A stretch of 61,330 bases of DNA, from NCBI GenBank assembly GCA_030706585.1, contig JAUZOF010000002.1, positions 1 through 61,330 of the forward strand, in the 5' to 3' direction. The DNA comes from Bacteroidota bacterium (GTDB lineage: Bacteria > Bacteroidota > Bacteroidia > Bacteroidales > UBA7332). The notes beneath the pieces are model-generated. The model was given only the letters and a program-made list of their open reading frames with translations. It was not told the origin of the DNA and made no database searches. The translations under genes were made by a program, and so were the position numbers. Of this stretch, positions 38,534 to 46,468 are shown in pieces. Every line of letters starts with the position of its first letter. Position 1 is the first letter of the stretch.

Positions 38534-40561
38534 ATGAAAAAGGATCTTTTTTTTCTCCTGACAATCTGGATTTACTTTTCTTCAGGTGTATTGGCTAAAA
38601 ATACAGAGACCCATTCCAATGTGTCTCCTGAAGAAATGGCCGCCTGTCAGCAATGGACTGATAAGGAATTTGCTCAAAGCGATGCCTTGCCGTTTAGTTT
38701 TACTTACGAAGGCATATCGTCGGATAAATTTCTGGCAAAATGCAAAATGCAGTTCCAATCTAAAGGATTGAGCAATGACCGTAAGCAGGAGGTTCGTATC
38801 TATACTGATCCGGTAAGCGGGTTGGAAGTGCGTTGTGAAATGGTCCGGTATGCCGACTATCCGGCAGTGGAATGGGTCGTTTACCTTAAAAATACGGGAA
38901 AATCAAGAACCGGAATTATCGAAAACTTGCAGGCCCTGAATGTTCCGTTCGATTTGGGCGGGCACGATGATCTTTATCTAAATTATAACGAAGGCGGAAA
39001 TTCGGGACCGAAAGATTTTAAGCCCAACCGGGTGAAAATAGATCCGCAGACGCCTCAAAAATTCGGAGCATTCTGGGGTGGTTTCCCAACTGCCGAAACT
39101 CTGCCGTTTTTCAACGCCGAATGGAATTCCGGGAAGCAGGGAGTAATCAGCGCGGTAGGCTGGCCGGCGCAGTGGCAGTCCACTTTCGATCGTTCGGTTA
39201 ATACTGCTATGACCGTTAAAGTTGGACAAATTAAAACCAGGTTGTATCTGAATCCGGGTGAAGAGATACGTACTCCGCTGGTGGTGCTTATGTTTTGGCA
39301 AGGGTCTCATGATGAGGCTCAAAATATGTGGCGTCGCTGGATGTTCGATTACAACCTTCCCCGGCCGGGAGGTAAATTGCCCGAGCCGATCCTGGAAGCT
39401 GCCAGCTCGGCATATTTTGCCGAAATGTTTCATGCGACCGACAAAGACGAGATAGAATTCATCGACCGTTTTCTCGAAGAGGGAATCAAGCTCGATTATT
39501 GGTGGATGGATGCCGGCTGGTATCCTAATAAAGGCGGCAGTTGGCAGGATTTTCTGGGAACCTGGGTGCCCGACAAAAAACGATATCCGAATGGACTGCG
39601 AGCCATCAGTGATCATGCCCACTCCAAAGGCGAAAAAACAATCCTGTGGTTTGAACCGGAAAGGGTAACCGAAGGAAGCTGGATTTATAACAATCATCCG
39701 GAATGGACCCTGGGGTCGGGATCGACTCGTTTTTTCAATTATGGAAATCCTGAAGCCCTTGCCTGGATGACAAACCATGTGGATAGTGTGCTGACGAGTG
39801 AGACGATTGATTTGTATCGTCAGGATTTTGCGGTTTTTTCCTCTTCCTATTGGAACGAAGAGGATCAAAAATATCCCGATCGGCAGGGAATTGCCGAGAT
39901 CAAACATGTTGTCGGATACCTAAAGTACCTCGACGAATTGCGGAAACGCCATCCCGACATGCTTATCGATATCTGTGATGCCGGAGGAAAACGGTTGGAA
40001 ATGGAAAACCTGAGACGAGCCGTTCCGCTTTGGAGAAGCGATTATGCCTTCGAACCTATCGGCGTGCAGGGCCAGACCTACGGATTATCGTCTTGGATTC
40101 CTTTCTCAGGTGCAGGTGTAAACAGCATCAATACCTACGATTTTCTAAGCAATATGAGTCCGTCCACGGTGCTCAATCTGGATGTAAGAAACAAAACTGC
40201 CGATTATCCCTTGCTTCGCCGGTTGTTGGCACAATGGAAAGAGGTACGGGATGATTACCGGGGCGACTATTATCCTTTAACACCTTACAGCCTTGAAAAG
40301 AATGTTTGGATTGGTTGGGAATTCTTTTGCCCTGAAAAGGGAACCGGATTTATCCAAATATTTAACCGACCAGAATCGATATGTGATTCAGATCTATGCC
40401 GGTTAAAAGGGTTGAACAGAGAAAAACAATACCGTATCATCGATTTAGAAACGAATGAGAGTCGCCGGTATGATGGTGCCCGGTTGTTGGATGAGGGATT
40501 GAGATTTACCTTTAAAAAAGCGCCGGAAGCGAAATTGCTTCGCGTTGTTGAAGTAAAGTGA
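38534..40561 (+). CDS. GH36-like alpha-galactosidase (melibiase type)
   Basis: A 675-aa exported clan-D enzyme; the signal ends GVLAKN. An N-terminal beta-supersandwich spans about 30-270. The barrel carries LDYWWMDAGWYPN (about 315), TILWFEPERV (about 375) and the nucleophile D431 in LYRQDF. The acid/base is D503 in WRSDYAFEP, and a beta tail closes the protein. The WWMDAGWY/LYRQDF version marks a GH36 subgroup distinct from the AgaA-type gene at 13199. Retaining hydrolysis of terminal alpha-galactose is likely; alpha-GalNAc is possible. It begins 10 bp after the GH106 stop, so the two are certainly co-transcribed. Confidence 0.87.
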   Translation: MKKDLFFLLTIWIYFSSGVLAKNTETHSNVSPEEMAACQQWTDKEFAQSDALPFSFTYEGISSDKFLAKCKMQFQSKGLSNDRKQEVRIYTDPVSGLEVRCEMVRYADYPAVEWVVYLKNTGKSRTGIIENLQALNVPFDLGGHDDLYLNYNEGGNSGPKDFKPNRVKIDPQTPQKFGAFWGGFPTAETLPFFNAEWNSGKQGVISAVGWPAQWQSTFDRSVNTAMTVKVGQIKTRLYLNPGEEIRTPLVVLMFWQGSHDEAQNMWRRWMFDYNLPRPGGKLPEPILEAASSAYFAEMFHATDKDEIEFIDRFLEEGIKLDYWWMDAGWYPNKGGSWQDFLGTWVPDKKRYPNGLRAISDHAHSKGEKTILWFEPERVTEGSWIYNNHPEWTLGSGSTRFFNYGNPEALAWMTNHVDSVLTSETIDLYRQDFAVFSSSYWNEEDQKYPDRQGIAEIKHVVGYLKYLDELRKRHPDMLIDICDAGGKRLEMENLRRAVPLWRSDYAFEPIGVQGQTYGLSSWIPFSGAGVNSINTYDFLSNMSPSTVLNLDVRNKTADYPLLRRLLAQWKEVRDDYRGDYYPLTPYSLEKNVWIGWEFFCPEKGTGFIQIFNRPESICDSDLCRLKGLNREKQYRIIDLETNESRRYDGARLLDEGLRFTFKKAPEAKLLRVVEVK

Positions 40562-40620
40562 AGGAAGCACATTTGCCCGTTGAAATAGGGGCAACCGCTG
40601 AAAAACTAATGTAGAATTGT

Positions 40621-42525
40621 ATGAAAAAAAATTGTATTCGTTTTTGGTTGTTATTGACAGCTTTTTTACCGGTAATGCTGTTTGCCGGCACAACATTTTC
40701 GGTCGATCCGGCTAACGGATACTGGAAAGTCTCCTCCGGTAGTCAATCACTGACTCAGATCACAACTTCATTAAATGGAAAGAATGTACTGTTGCATGCA
40801 AAAGCCGCCGGGTCGGGTTACCGTCTGACGGTGGATGGCCTTGAGGTAACTTCCGGTTTCAGGGTGGTCAACGGTCAGTGGGCTGAATTATCGGTGTCGG
40901 TACATAATCCAACGACAGATACATTGTATATTACAGCTTTCGAACCTTTGGTTGCCGGATGTGGACAGGCTCTGCAGGATGCCCGTTCTCAGGATCTGAA
41001 TATTATGTGGGAGAGTGCCACTTACGATATGGGGCGGGCCAAGGATCACGAGAGCGCCTATTATTGCGCCCTCTATTCCGACAAAGACAAAACCGGTCCG
41101 GCATGGATGTTGACTTATCGTCCGCCCCAACTATGGACCTCCATGATTAAAAAAGAGGGTGACAAGCTGACCGCATTCGTCAACTTTCATGGGCGCAAAT
41201 TTCCGGTTGACCCGGGAGAAACCATCACTTTCGATCCATTCATGCTGAGCGCTCAATTCAATGTGATGGAGGGCTGGCAGGCTATCGGAAAGCTTTATCA
41301 ACCTGCGATGTCGGTGACTAAAGCGGTACAGCATTCGGGTTTTAATACCTGGGATTTCTTTAGAGGCCAGATTTCGGCAAAAGATCTTCAGCCTGTATTG
41401 GCTGATCTGAAATCTTTTAATGCGGAAAATAAGACTCCGCTCCGCTATTTTACCCTCGATGATGGCTGGTTTCCTCAGCGGGGTAGTTGGGAGTTTGACG
41501 AAACGAAATTCCCGGGTGGAGAACGTGGATGGAACAAGACGGTGCGTGATGCCGGAATGATCCCCGGCGTATGGATTGCTCCGTTTTGGTCGAACAAGGA
41601 ACGGGTGGACGAGTTCGGAATGAACGTGCTGGAAGAGGTTCCTGACCATGTGATCCGCTATCGTGTCGATCCGAGCGATCCGAATGTGAGAAGATATGTT
41701 ATCGAATGTTTTCGGAAACTCAGTCAGGCAGGTTACAAATACTTCAAGATCGATTTTCTTGCTTTGGCCTATACCGACCGGCCTTTCAAATATTCCAAAT
41801 TTCCTCCCGAACGCGTACTTCGTGAGTTTATTCAGGAAATCAGGAAGGCTATTGGTAAGGATGCGTTCTTGTTGGGTTGCAGTACGGTGATTGCACCTTG
41901 CGCTATGATTTGCGATGGCGCGCGGATTATGTCGGACATTACCGAAAACTGGAACGTTACCAAAGAGATTTATCGGCATATAGCCTACCGCTATTGGATG
42001 AATGGTAATCTCTTTATTACCGATCCCGATTTCTTCGTGGGAAGAGGATATGAAACCCTCAAACAGGATGCCTCGCCAGGTATTGGTCTGGAAACCGGCG
42101 ATCGTCAGTATGAAGGATTTGATTATACCAAGGCGAAAACCTGGGCGACAATGTGCTTTGCTTTAGGTGGCCATTTCAACTGGTCGGATCAACCATCGGG
42201 AGTGAAAAAAGAGATTTGGAATTTGGCGGCAACCCTGGCGCAATATGGACCCGGGACTCCGGGCGTTCCTCTCGATCTGATGGATACCGAGTATCCAACA
42301 AAGTGGGTGAGGGCAAATAACGGACAGAAATATCTGGCGCTGATCAATGTGAGTGACCAGCCTGTTACTGTTCGGATAACGGAGAAAGAGATGAAAGAAC
42401 TGCATGGCTCCATTCTTTTATCCGATATCTTCTCGCACGAACAGATCCGGCATCCGGGTGGCGATCTGGAGGTGAAACTTAATGCTTACGAATCGAAATG
42501 TTTGGTTGTTGATAATAAAAAATAA
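40621..42525 (+). CDS. Clan GH-D (GH36/raffinose-synthase-like) glycosidase
   Basis: A 634-aa exported enzyme; the signal ends LFAGTT. The N-terminal beta domain covers about 25-235. The barrel begins at HSGFNTWDFFRG (about 237), with RYFTLDDGWFPQRG (about 277) and PGVWIAPFWSN (about 318). The nucleophile is D378 in YFKIDFL and the acid/base D439 in IMSDITENW. The sequence is far from the neighbouring GH36-like protein and closer to the plant-type/raffinose-synthase-like branch. It should act on an alpha-galactose-type sugar. Its stop is 5 bp before the start of the next gene (TAAATGAGATG), pointing to coupled translation. Confidence 0.82.
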   Translation: MKKNCIRFWLLLTAFLPVMLFAGTTFSVDPANGYWKVSSGSQSLTQITTSLNGKNVLLHAKAAGSGYRLTVDGLEVTSGFRVVNGQWAELSVSVHNPTTDTLYITAFEPLVAGCGQALQDARSQDLNIMWESATYDMGRAKDHESAYYCALYSDKDKTGPAWMLTYRPPQLWTSMIKKEGDKLTAFVNFHGRKFPVDPGETITFDPFMLSAQFNVMEGWQAIGKLYQPAMSVTKAVQHSGFNTWDFFRGQISAKDLQPVLADLKSFNAENKTPLRYFTLDDGWFPQRGSWEFDETKFPGGERGWNKTVRDAGMIPGVWIAPFWSNKERVDEFGMNVLEEVPDHVIRYRVDPSDPNVRRYVIECFRKLSQAGYKYFKIDFLALAYTDRPFKYSKFPPERVLREFIQEIRKAIGKDAFLLGCSTVIAPCAMICDGARIMSDITENWNVTKEIYRHIAYRYWMNGNLFITDPDFFVGRGYETLKQDASPGIGLETGDRQYEGFDYTKAKTWATMCFALGGHFNWSDQPSGVKKEIWNLAATLAQYGPGTPGVPLDLMDTEYPTKWVRANNGQKYLALINVSDQPVTVRITEKEMKELHGSILLSDIFSHEQIRHPGGDLEVKLNAYESKCLVVDNKK

Positions 42526-42530
42526 ATGAG

Positions 42531-44597
42531 ATGAGAAAATATAAATTGTTGGCTGTTGGATTGTTAGTGTCGCTTTCGCTTATTTCAATCCAGGCTCAAA
42601 AGAGCTCGAAAACAAACAAAAAAACTAAAGCAGAGAATGCCTCCGGTGATAACTATTACCGCGATATTTATCCCGATACCTGGGTGGCCAATGATGCATT
42701 GGGCCGGTCGATGCCTGATTTTCAGGATGTGGGGAAGGTGAAGACCGATCAGCGTCGGGTGGTGGGAATTTTTTACATTACCTGGCATACTCAGGATCAC
42801 TATAAAAATTTTAAGAGCCCTTATTCTGCCGATGTTGCCAAGGTGTTGAAAGGTGATCCCAATGCCCGTTTGGATGCCAAGAATCCACTTTGGACCGAAG
42901 GGTCCTACCATTGGGGCGAACCTGAAAACGGTTATTTTCTGAGTCAGGACGAGTACGTTATTCGCAAAGATATGTCGATGCTGGCCGATGCCGGAGTCGA
43001 TGTTTTGGTGATGGATGTTACCAATGCCGTTCGTTATTGGGACGAATGGGAAGTGACATTCCGTACGATGGAAAAGATGAAAGCCGAAGGAAATAAAGTA
43101 CCTAAGTTTATTTTTTGGGCATTCAACGGTCCGGTAATCACTGTTGTTCAGGATTTGTACGACCGTATCTACAAAGAAGGGAAATACAAAGATCTTTGGT
43201 ACTATTGGGATGGAAAACCTTTGTTGTTGTACAATGGAACACCCGATTTTGATGCCAATAGCGGAGGCAACAAACACCCGAATCCGCACTACGATGCAAC
43301 GGCTAAAATCGATACGAAGAATCCTCATTACGGCGATCCCGATTATACGGAAGAATTTTATAAAAATTATACCAAAGAAGTCAAGAATTTCTTTACGCTC
43401 CGTACCATGTGGTGGGGCTATTACGAATGGGGTGGAAAACGTTATATTGGCACCGAAGACAACTGGAGTTTCGGTTACAGTATGGCCGACTCCAAAGTTA
43501 AAAGCCTGAAACCGGAGGAATTGGTATCTACCCATAAAGGACAATTGGAAGAAGCGGCCGTTACTCCGGCTCAACACCCGGTTACCATGACCAGTGAAAA
43601 TATGGGCGTTGGAAAATCGTGGTCGCGGCAATATGGAGAACCGAAGTTGAATCAGTACGATACTCCCGATTCGGCCTACGTTCCCTGGTTGGGAAAAACG
43701 GTGAAGGATCCCGAAGGTTACGGTATCTATTTCCAGGAACGCTGGGACGATGCCTTGAAAGCCAATCCTCAATTCCTGTACATCAACGACTGGAACGAAT
43801 GGACGGCTGGTAAGTATCAGCCAGAAGGCGGAGGAAATACTCCATGGTTGGGACGCAACAATTCGTTCTATTTTGTCGATCAGTATAACTCTGAATTCAA
43901 CCGAACCGTGAGTCCCATGAAAGGAGGTTATACCGACAATTATTATATGCAGATGGCTCAAAATATTCGTCGTTACAAAGGAATTCGCCCGGTGCCGGAG
44001 TTGAAAGGTTATTCCAAAATCAAGCTCGATGGCAAATTTAATGACTGGAATTCGGTTTCGACCGAATATCGTGATACCAAGGGCGATGTTGCACACCGCG
44101 ATCATAACGGTTATGGCGGATTGCATTACACCGATAATTCAGGACGCAACGATTTTGTTACCCTGAAAGTGGCTGTAGATAAGCAAAACTTGTTCTTTTA
44201 TGCCGAAACAAATGAAAAGATAACCAGTTCGTCGGATAACAACTGGATGCTTTTGTTGATCGATGCCGATAAAAATCCCTCTACCGGCTGGTTTGGTTAT
44301 GATTATGTGATCAATAAAAAGGTGAAAGACAGTCAGACAACAACGTTGATGAAGTATGATCCGTCTCATCCCGAAAATCCATGGGCGGAAGTTGCAGAAT
44401 TGAAATATCGTTGTGTAGACAATAAACTGGTGGTGGAAGTTCCCCGATCATTGCTGGGTTTTACCAACAATGCATTTACTTTCGATTTTAAGTGGAGCGA
44501 CAACGCTTCGGATTTGAACGATCCGATTTCGCTTTGTACACATGGGGATACAGCCCCCAACAGGAGATTTAACTATCGTTGTATCTGGTCGAAATAA
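42531..44597 (+). CDS. GH99/WbsX-like TIM-barrel glycosidase, third and most divergent paralogue
   Basis: A 688-aa exported protein whose signal ends IQA before QK, followed by a Lys/Ser-rich stretch. The hallmark is present as ANDALGRSMP and IFYITWHTQD. Barrel motifs are MDVTN (D162, replacing DCTN), RTMWWGYYEWGG and NDWNEWTAGKY (E423). A CBM9/DOMON-like domain (about 500-688) contains DNSGRNDFVTLKVAVD. It differs from the other two by a longer His/Asn/Lys-rich loop (about 240-280, NKHPNPHYDATAK) and a long loop near 320-390, suggesting a different substrate pocket. It has no T9SS tail. The gene starts 5 bp after the GH36-like stop. Confidence 0.7.
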   Translation: MRKYKLLAVGLLVSLSLISIQAQKSSKTNKKTKAENASGDNYYRDIYPDTWVANDALGRSMPDFQDVGKVKTDQRRVVGIFYITWHTQDHYKNFKSPYSADVAKVLKGDPNARLDAKNPLWTEGSYHWGEPENGYFLSQDEYVIRKDMSMLADAGVDVLVMDVTNAVRYWDEWEVTFRTMEKMKAEGNKVPKFIFWAFNGPVITVVQDLYDRIYKEGKYKDLWYYWDGKPLLLYNGTPDFDANSGGNKHPNPHYDATAKIDTKNPHYGDPDYTEEFYKNYTKEVKNFFTLRTMWWGYYEWGGKRYIGTEDNWSFGYSMADSKVKSLKPEELVSTHKGQLEEAAVTPAQHPVTMTSENMGVGKSWSRQYGEPKLNQYDTPDSAYVPWLGKTVKDPEGYGIYFQERWDDALKANPQFLYINDWNEWTAGKYQPEGGGNTPWLGRNNSFYFVDQYNSEFNRTVSPMKGGYTDNYYMQMAQNIRRYKGIRPVPELKGYSKIKLDGKFNDWNSVSTEYRDTKGDVAHRDHNGYGGLHYTDNSGRNDFVTLKVAVDKQNLFFYAETNEKITSSSDNNWMLLLIDADKNPSTGWFGYDYVINKKVKDSQTTTLMKYDPSHPENPWAEVAELKYRCVDNKLVVEVPRSLLGFTNNAFTFDFKWSDNASDLNDPISLCTHGDTAPNRRFNYRCIWSK

Positions 44598-44681
44598 AGA
44601 AGACAGCCCTTTGAAGAGAATGTTGATTCTGGTAGGGCCTTAATATAAATGAGATAAACCATCAAATAGAATGAATTGAAA

Positions 44682-46454
44682 ATGAACAGAATGAAAACTT
44701 TATCCCGATTTTTACTCTTTTGGGGCTTGTGTGGAGCCTCTTCGTTGGCTCAGGCGCAACTTCCATTGGGGGCTAATTTTACAGACGCTTCCAGAGTGCG
44801 TTCTACCAGCTTGACGCGTAAATATCTTACGGCCGAACGCATAGTCTGGACATCAGACCCTTCCGGACAAAAGGTTCAAAATGCGGAAAATATCCTGAAA
44901 CCAGGAATCGGACAGGCAGACCTGAATCAGGGTAAATATTTGACTCTGGTAAATGATCAAGATTCTAAGGCCGGAGTGATTCTCGATTTTGGGCGCGAAA
45001 TTCAGGGAGGAATAGAAATTATAACTACGATCAACAATCAGAATCCGGTAGGGCATGTCCGTATTCGTTTTGGGGAATCGGTCAGTGAAACGATGAGCGA
45101 TGCAGGTAGCGATGGTGCCTCCAACGATCATGCCATGCGCGATATGGTGGTTCAGTTGCCCTGGTTAGGTCGATTCGAAATGGGCAATTCCGGTTTCCGT
45201 TTTGTACGCATCGATTTGGTTGATCCCAATACGAAAATCGAGATCAAAGAGGTGAGTGCCACTTTCACTTACCGCGATATACCTTACCTCGGATCGTTTA
45301 GCTGTAACGATGAACGGTTGAATAAAATCTGGATGACAGGCGCTTATACAGTACACCTCAATATGCAGGATTACCTGTGGGATGGAGTGAAACGAGACCG
45401 CCTCGTGTGGGTGGGCGATATGCATCCCGAAGTGATGACCATCAATTCGGTGTTCGGCAATAATGGCGTTGTACCCAAAAGTCTCGATTTGGCACGCGAT
45501 TTGACTCCGCTGCCTAACTGGATGAACGGCATCAGCTCCTATTCGATGTGGTGGATTTTGATTCAACGCGATTGGTACTATTATCAGGGAAATCTGGAAT
45601 ATCTCAAACAGCAAAAAAGTTATCTGACGGCTTTGCTACACCAGTTAGCTACAAAAATTGATCCTTCCGGCAAGGAAATTCTGGAAGAGTCTCGTTTCCT
45701 CGATTGGCCTTCCAGTGAAAATAAAGAGGCCGTGCATGCCGGTCTCCAGTCTATGATGGTGATGACCTTTAAGGCCGGTGCTGAATTGTCCCGCATTTTG
45801 GGAGATAATGAAACAGCTCAGTTGTGTACCTCTTCTATCGAAAAGCTGAAGAAACATATTCCCGGAATGGCCGGTTCTAAACAGGCAGCTGCATTGTTGG
45901 CCATCTCTGGGTTGATGAATCCGGCTCAGGCCAATTCGGGAATGCTGGCACAAGACGGGGTGCATAAAATGTCGACTTTTTACGGCTACTATATGTTGAA
46001 AGCCCGTGCAATGGCCGGCGATTATCAGGGAGCTATCGATAATATCCGCGAATATTGGGGAAGCATGCTCGATTTGGGAGCCACAACCTTTTGGGAAGAT
46101 TTTGATATTGACTGGATGAAAAATGCATCCCGCATTGATGAGGTAGTACCCGATGGTAAGGTTGATGTGCACAAAACATATGGCGGCTATTGCTATAAAA
46201 AATTTCGCCACAGCTTTTGCCATGGCTGGGCGTCAGGGCCGACAAGCTGGCTTAGCCAATACGTTCTGGGTGTGAATGTACTGGAACCAGGCTGTAAAAA
46301 AATTAAGATAGAACCACATTTGGGTGATCTTAAATGGGTAAAGGGAACTTTCCCGACTCCGTTTGGCGTGCTTGAAATTGAACATCAAAAACAAGCCGAT
46401 GGCAAAGTGAAGACAACCTTCAAAGCCCCGAAAGGTGTGAACGTTATTCTTTAA
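44682..46454 (+). CDS. GH78-like six-hairpin glycosidase (alpha-L-rhamnosidase related)
   Basis: A 590-aa exported protein. Starts at TTG 44676, ATG 44682 and ATG 44691 are in frame; the ATGs give a signal ending AQA before QL. An N-terminal jelly roll (about 50-190) includes GVILDFGREIQGGIEI and SGFRFVRIDLVD. The barrel has LWDGVKRDRLVWVGDMHPE (about 237-255) at the place of the GH78 DCP-RE signature, plus WMNGISSYSMWWILIQRDWY and TTFWEDFDIDW (about 468). The C-terminal sandwich is short. The DGVKRDR variant is found in a branch annotated as GH78 or rhamnosidase-like, so activity on rhamnose is probable but not certain. It is shorter than the other GH78 genes because the N-terminal lectin domains are missing. 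Confidence 0.72.
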   Translation: MNRMKTLSRFLLFWGLCGASSLAQAQLPLGANFTDASRVRSTSLTRKYLTAERIVWTSDPSGQKVQNAENILKPGIGQADLNQGKYLTLVNDQDSKAGVILDFGREIQGGIEIITTINNQNPVGHVRIRFGESVSETMSDAGSDGASNDHAMRDMVVQLPWLGRFEMGNSGFRFVRIDLVDPNTKIEIKEVSATFTYRDIPYLGSFSCNDERLNKIWMTGAYTVHLNMQDYLWDGVKRDRLVWVGDMHPEVMTINSVFGNNGVVPKSLDLARDLTPLPNWMNGISSYSMWWILIQRDWYYYQGNLEYLKQQKSYLTALLHQLATKIDPSGKEILEESRFLDWPSSENKEAVHAGLQSMMVMTFKAGAELSRILGDNETAQLCTSSIEKLKKHIPGMAGSKQAAALLAISGLMNPAQANSGMLAQDGVHKMSTFYGYYMLKARAMAGDYQGAIDNIREYWGSMLDLGATTFWEDFDIDWMKNASRIDEVVPDGKVDVHKTYGGYCYKKFRHSFCHGWASGPTSWLSQYVLGVNVLEPGCKKIKIEPHLGDLKWVKGTFPTPFGVLEIEHQKQADGKVKTTFKAPKGVNVIL

Positions 46455-46468
46455 TTATTGTATTGAAA

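Noticed and set aside
42585-44126. A 513-codon open frame antisense to the third GH99-like gene (a similar 475-codon frame is antisense to GH20 at 15560-16987)
   Set aside because: The proteins are low-complexity, rich in Ile, Phe and His, with no domain or signal. They lie exactly opposite strong coding sequence, so they are by-products of its codon use.
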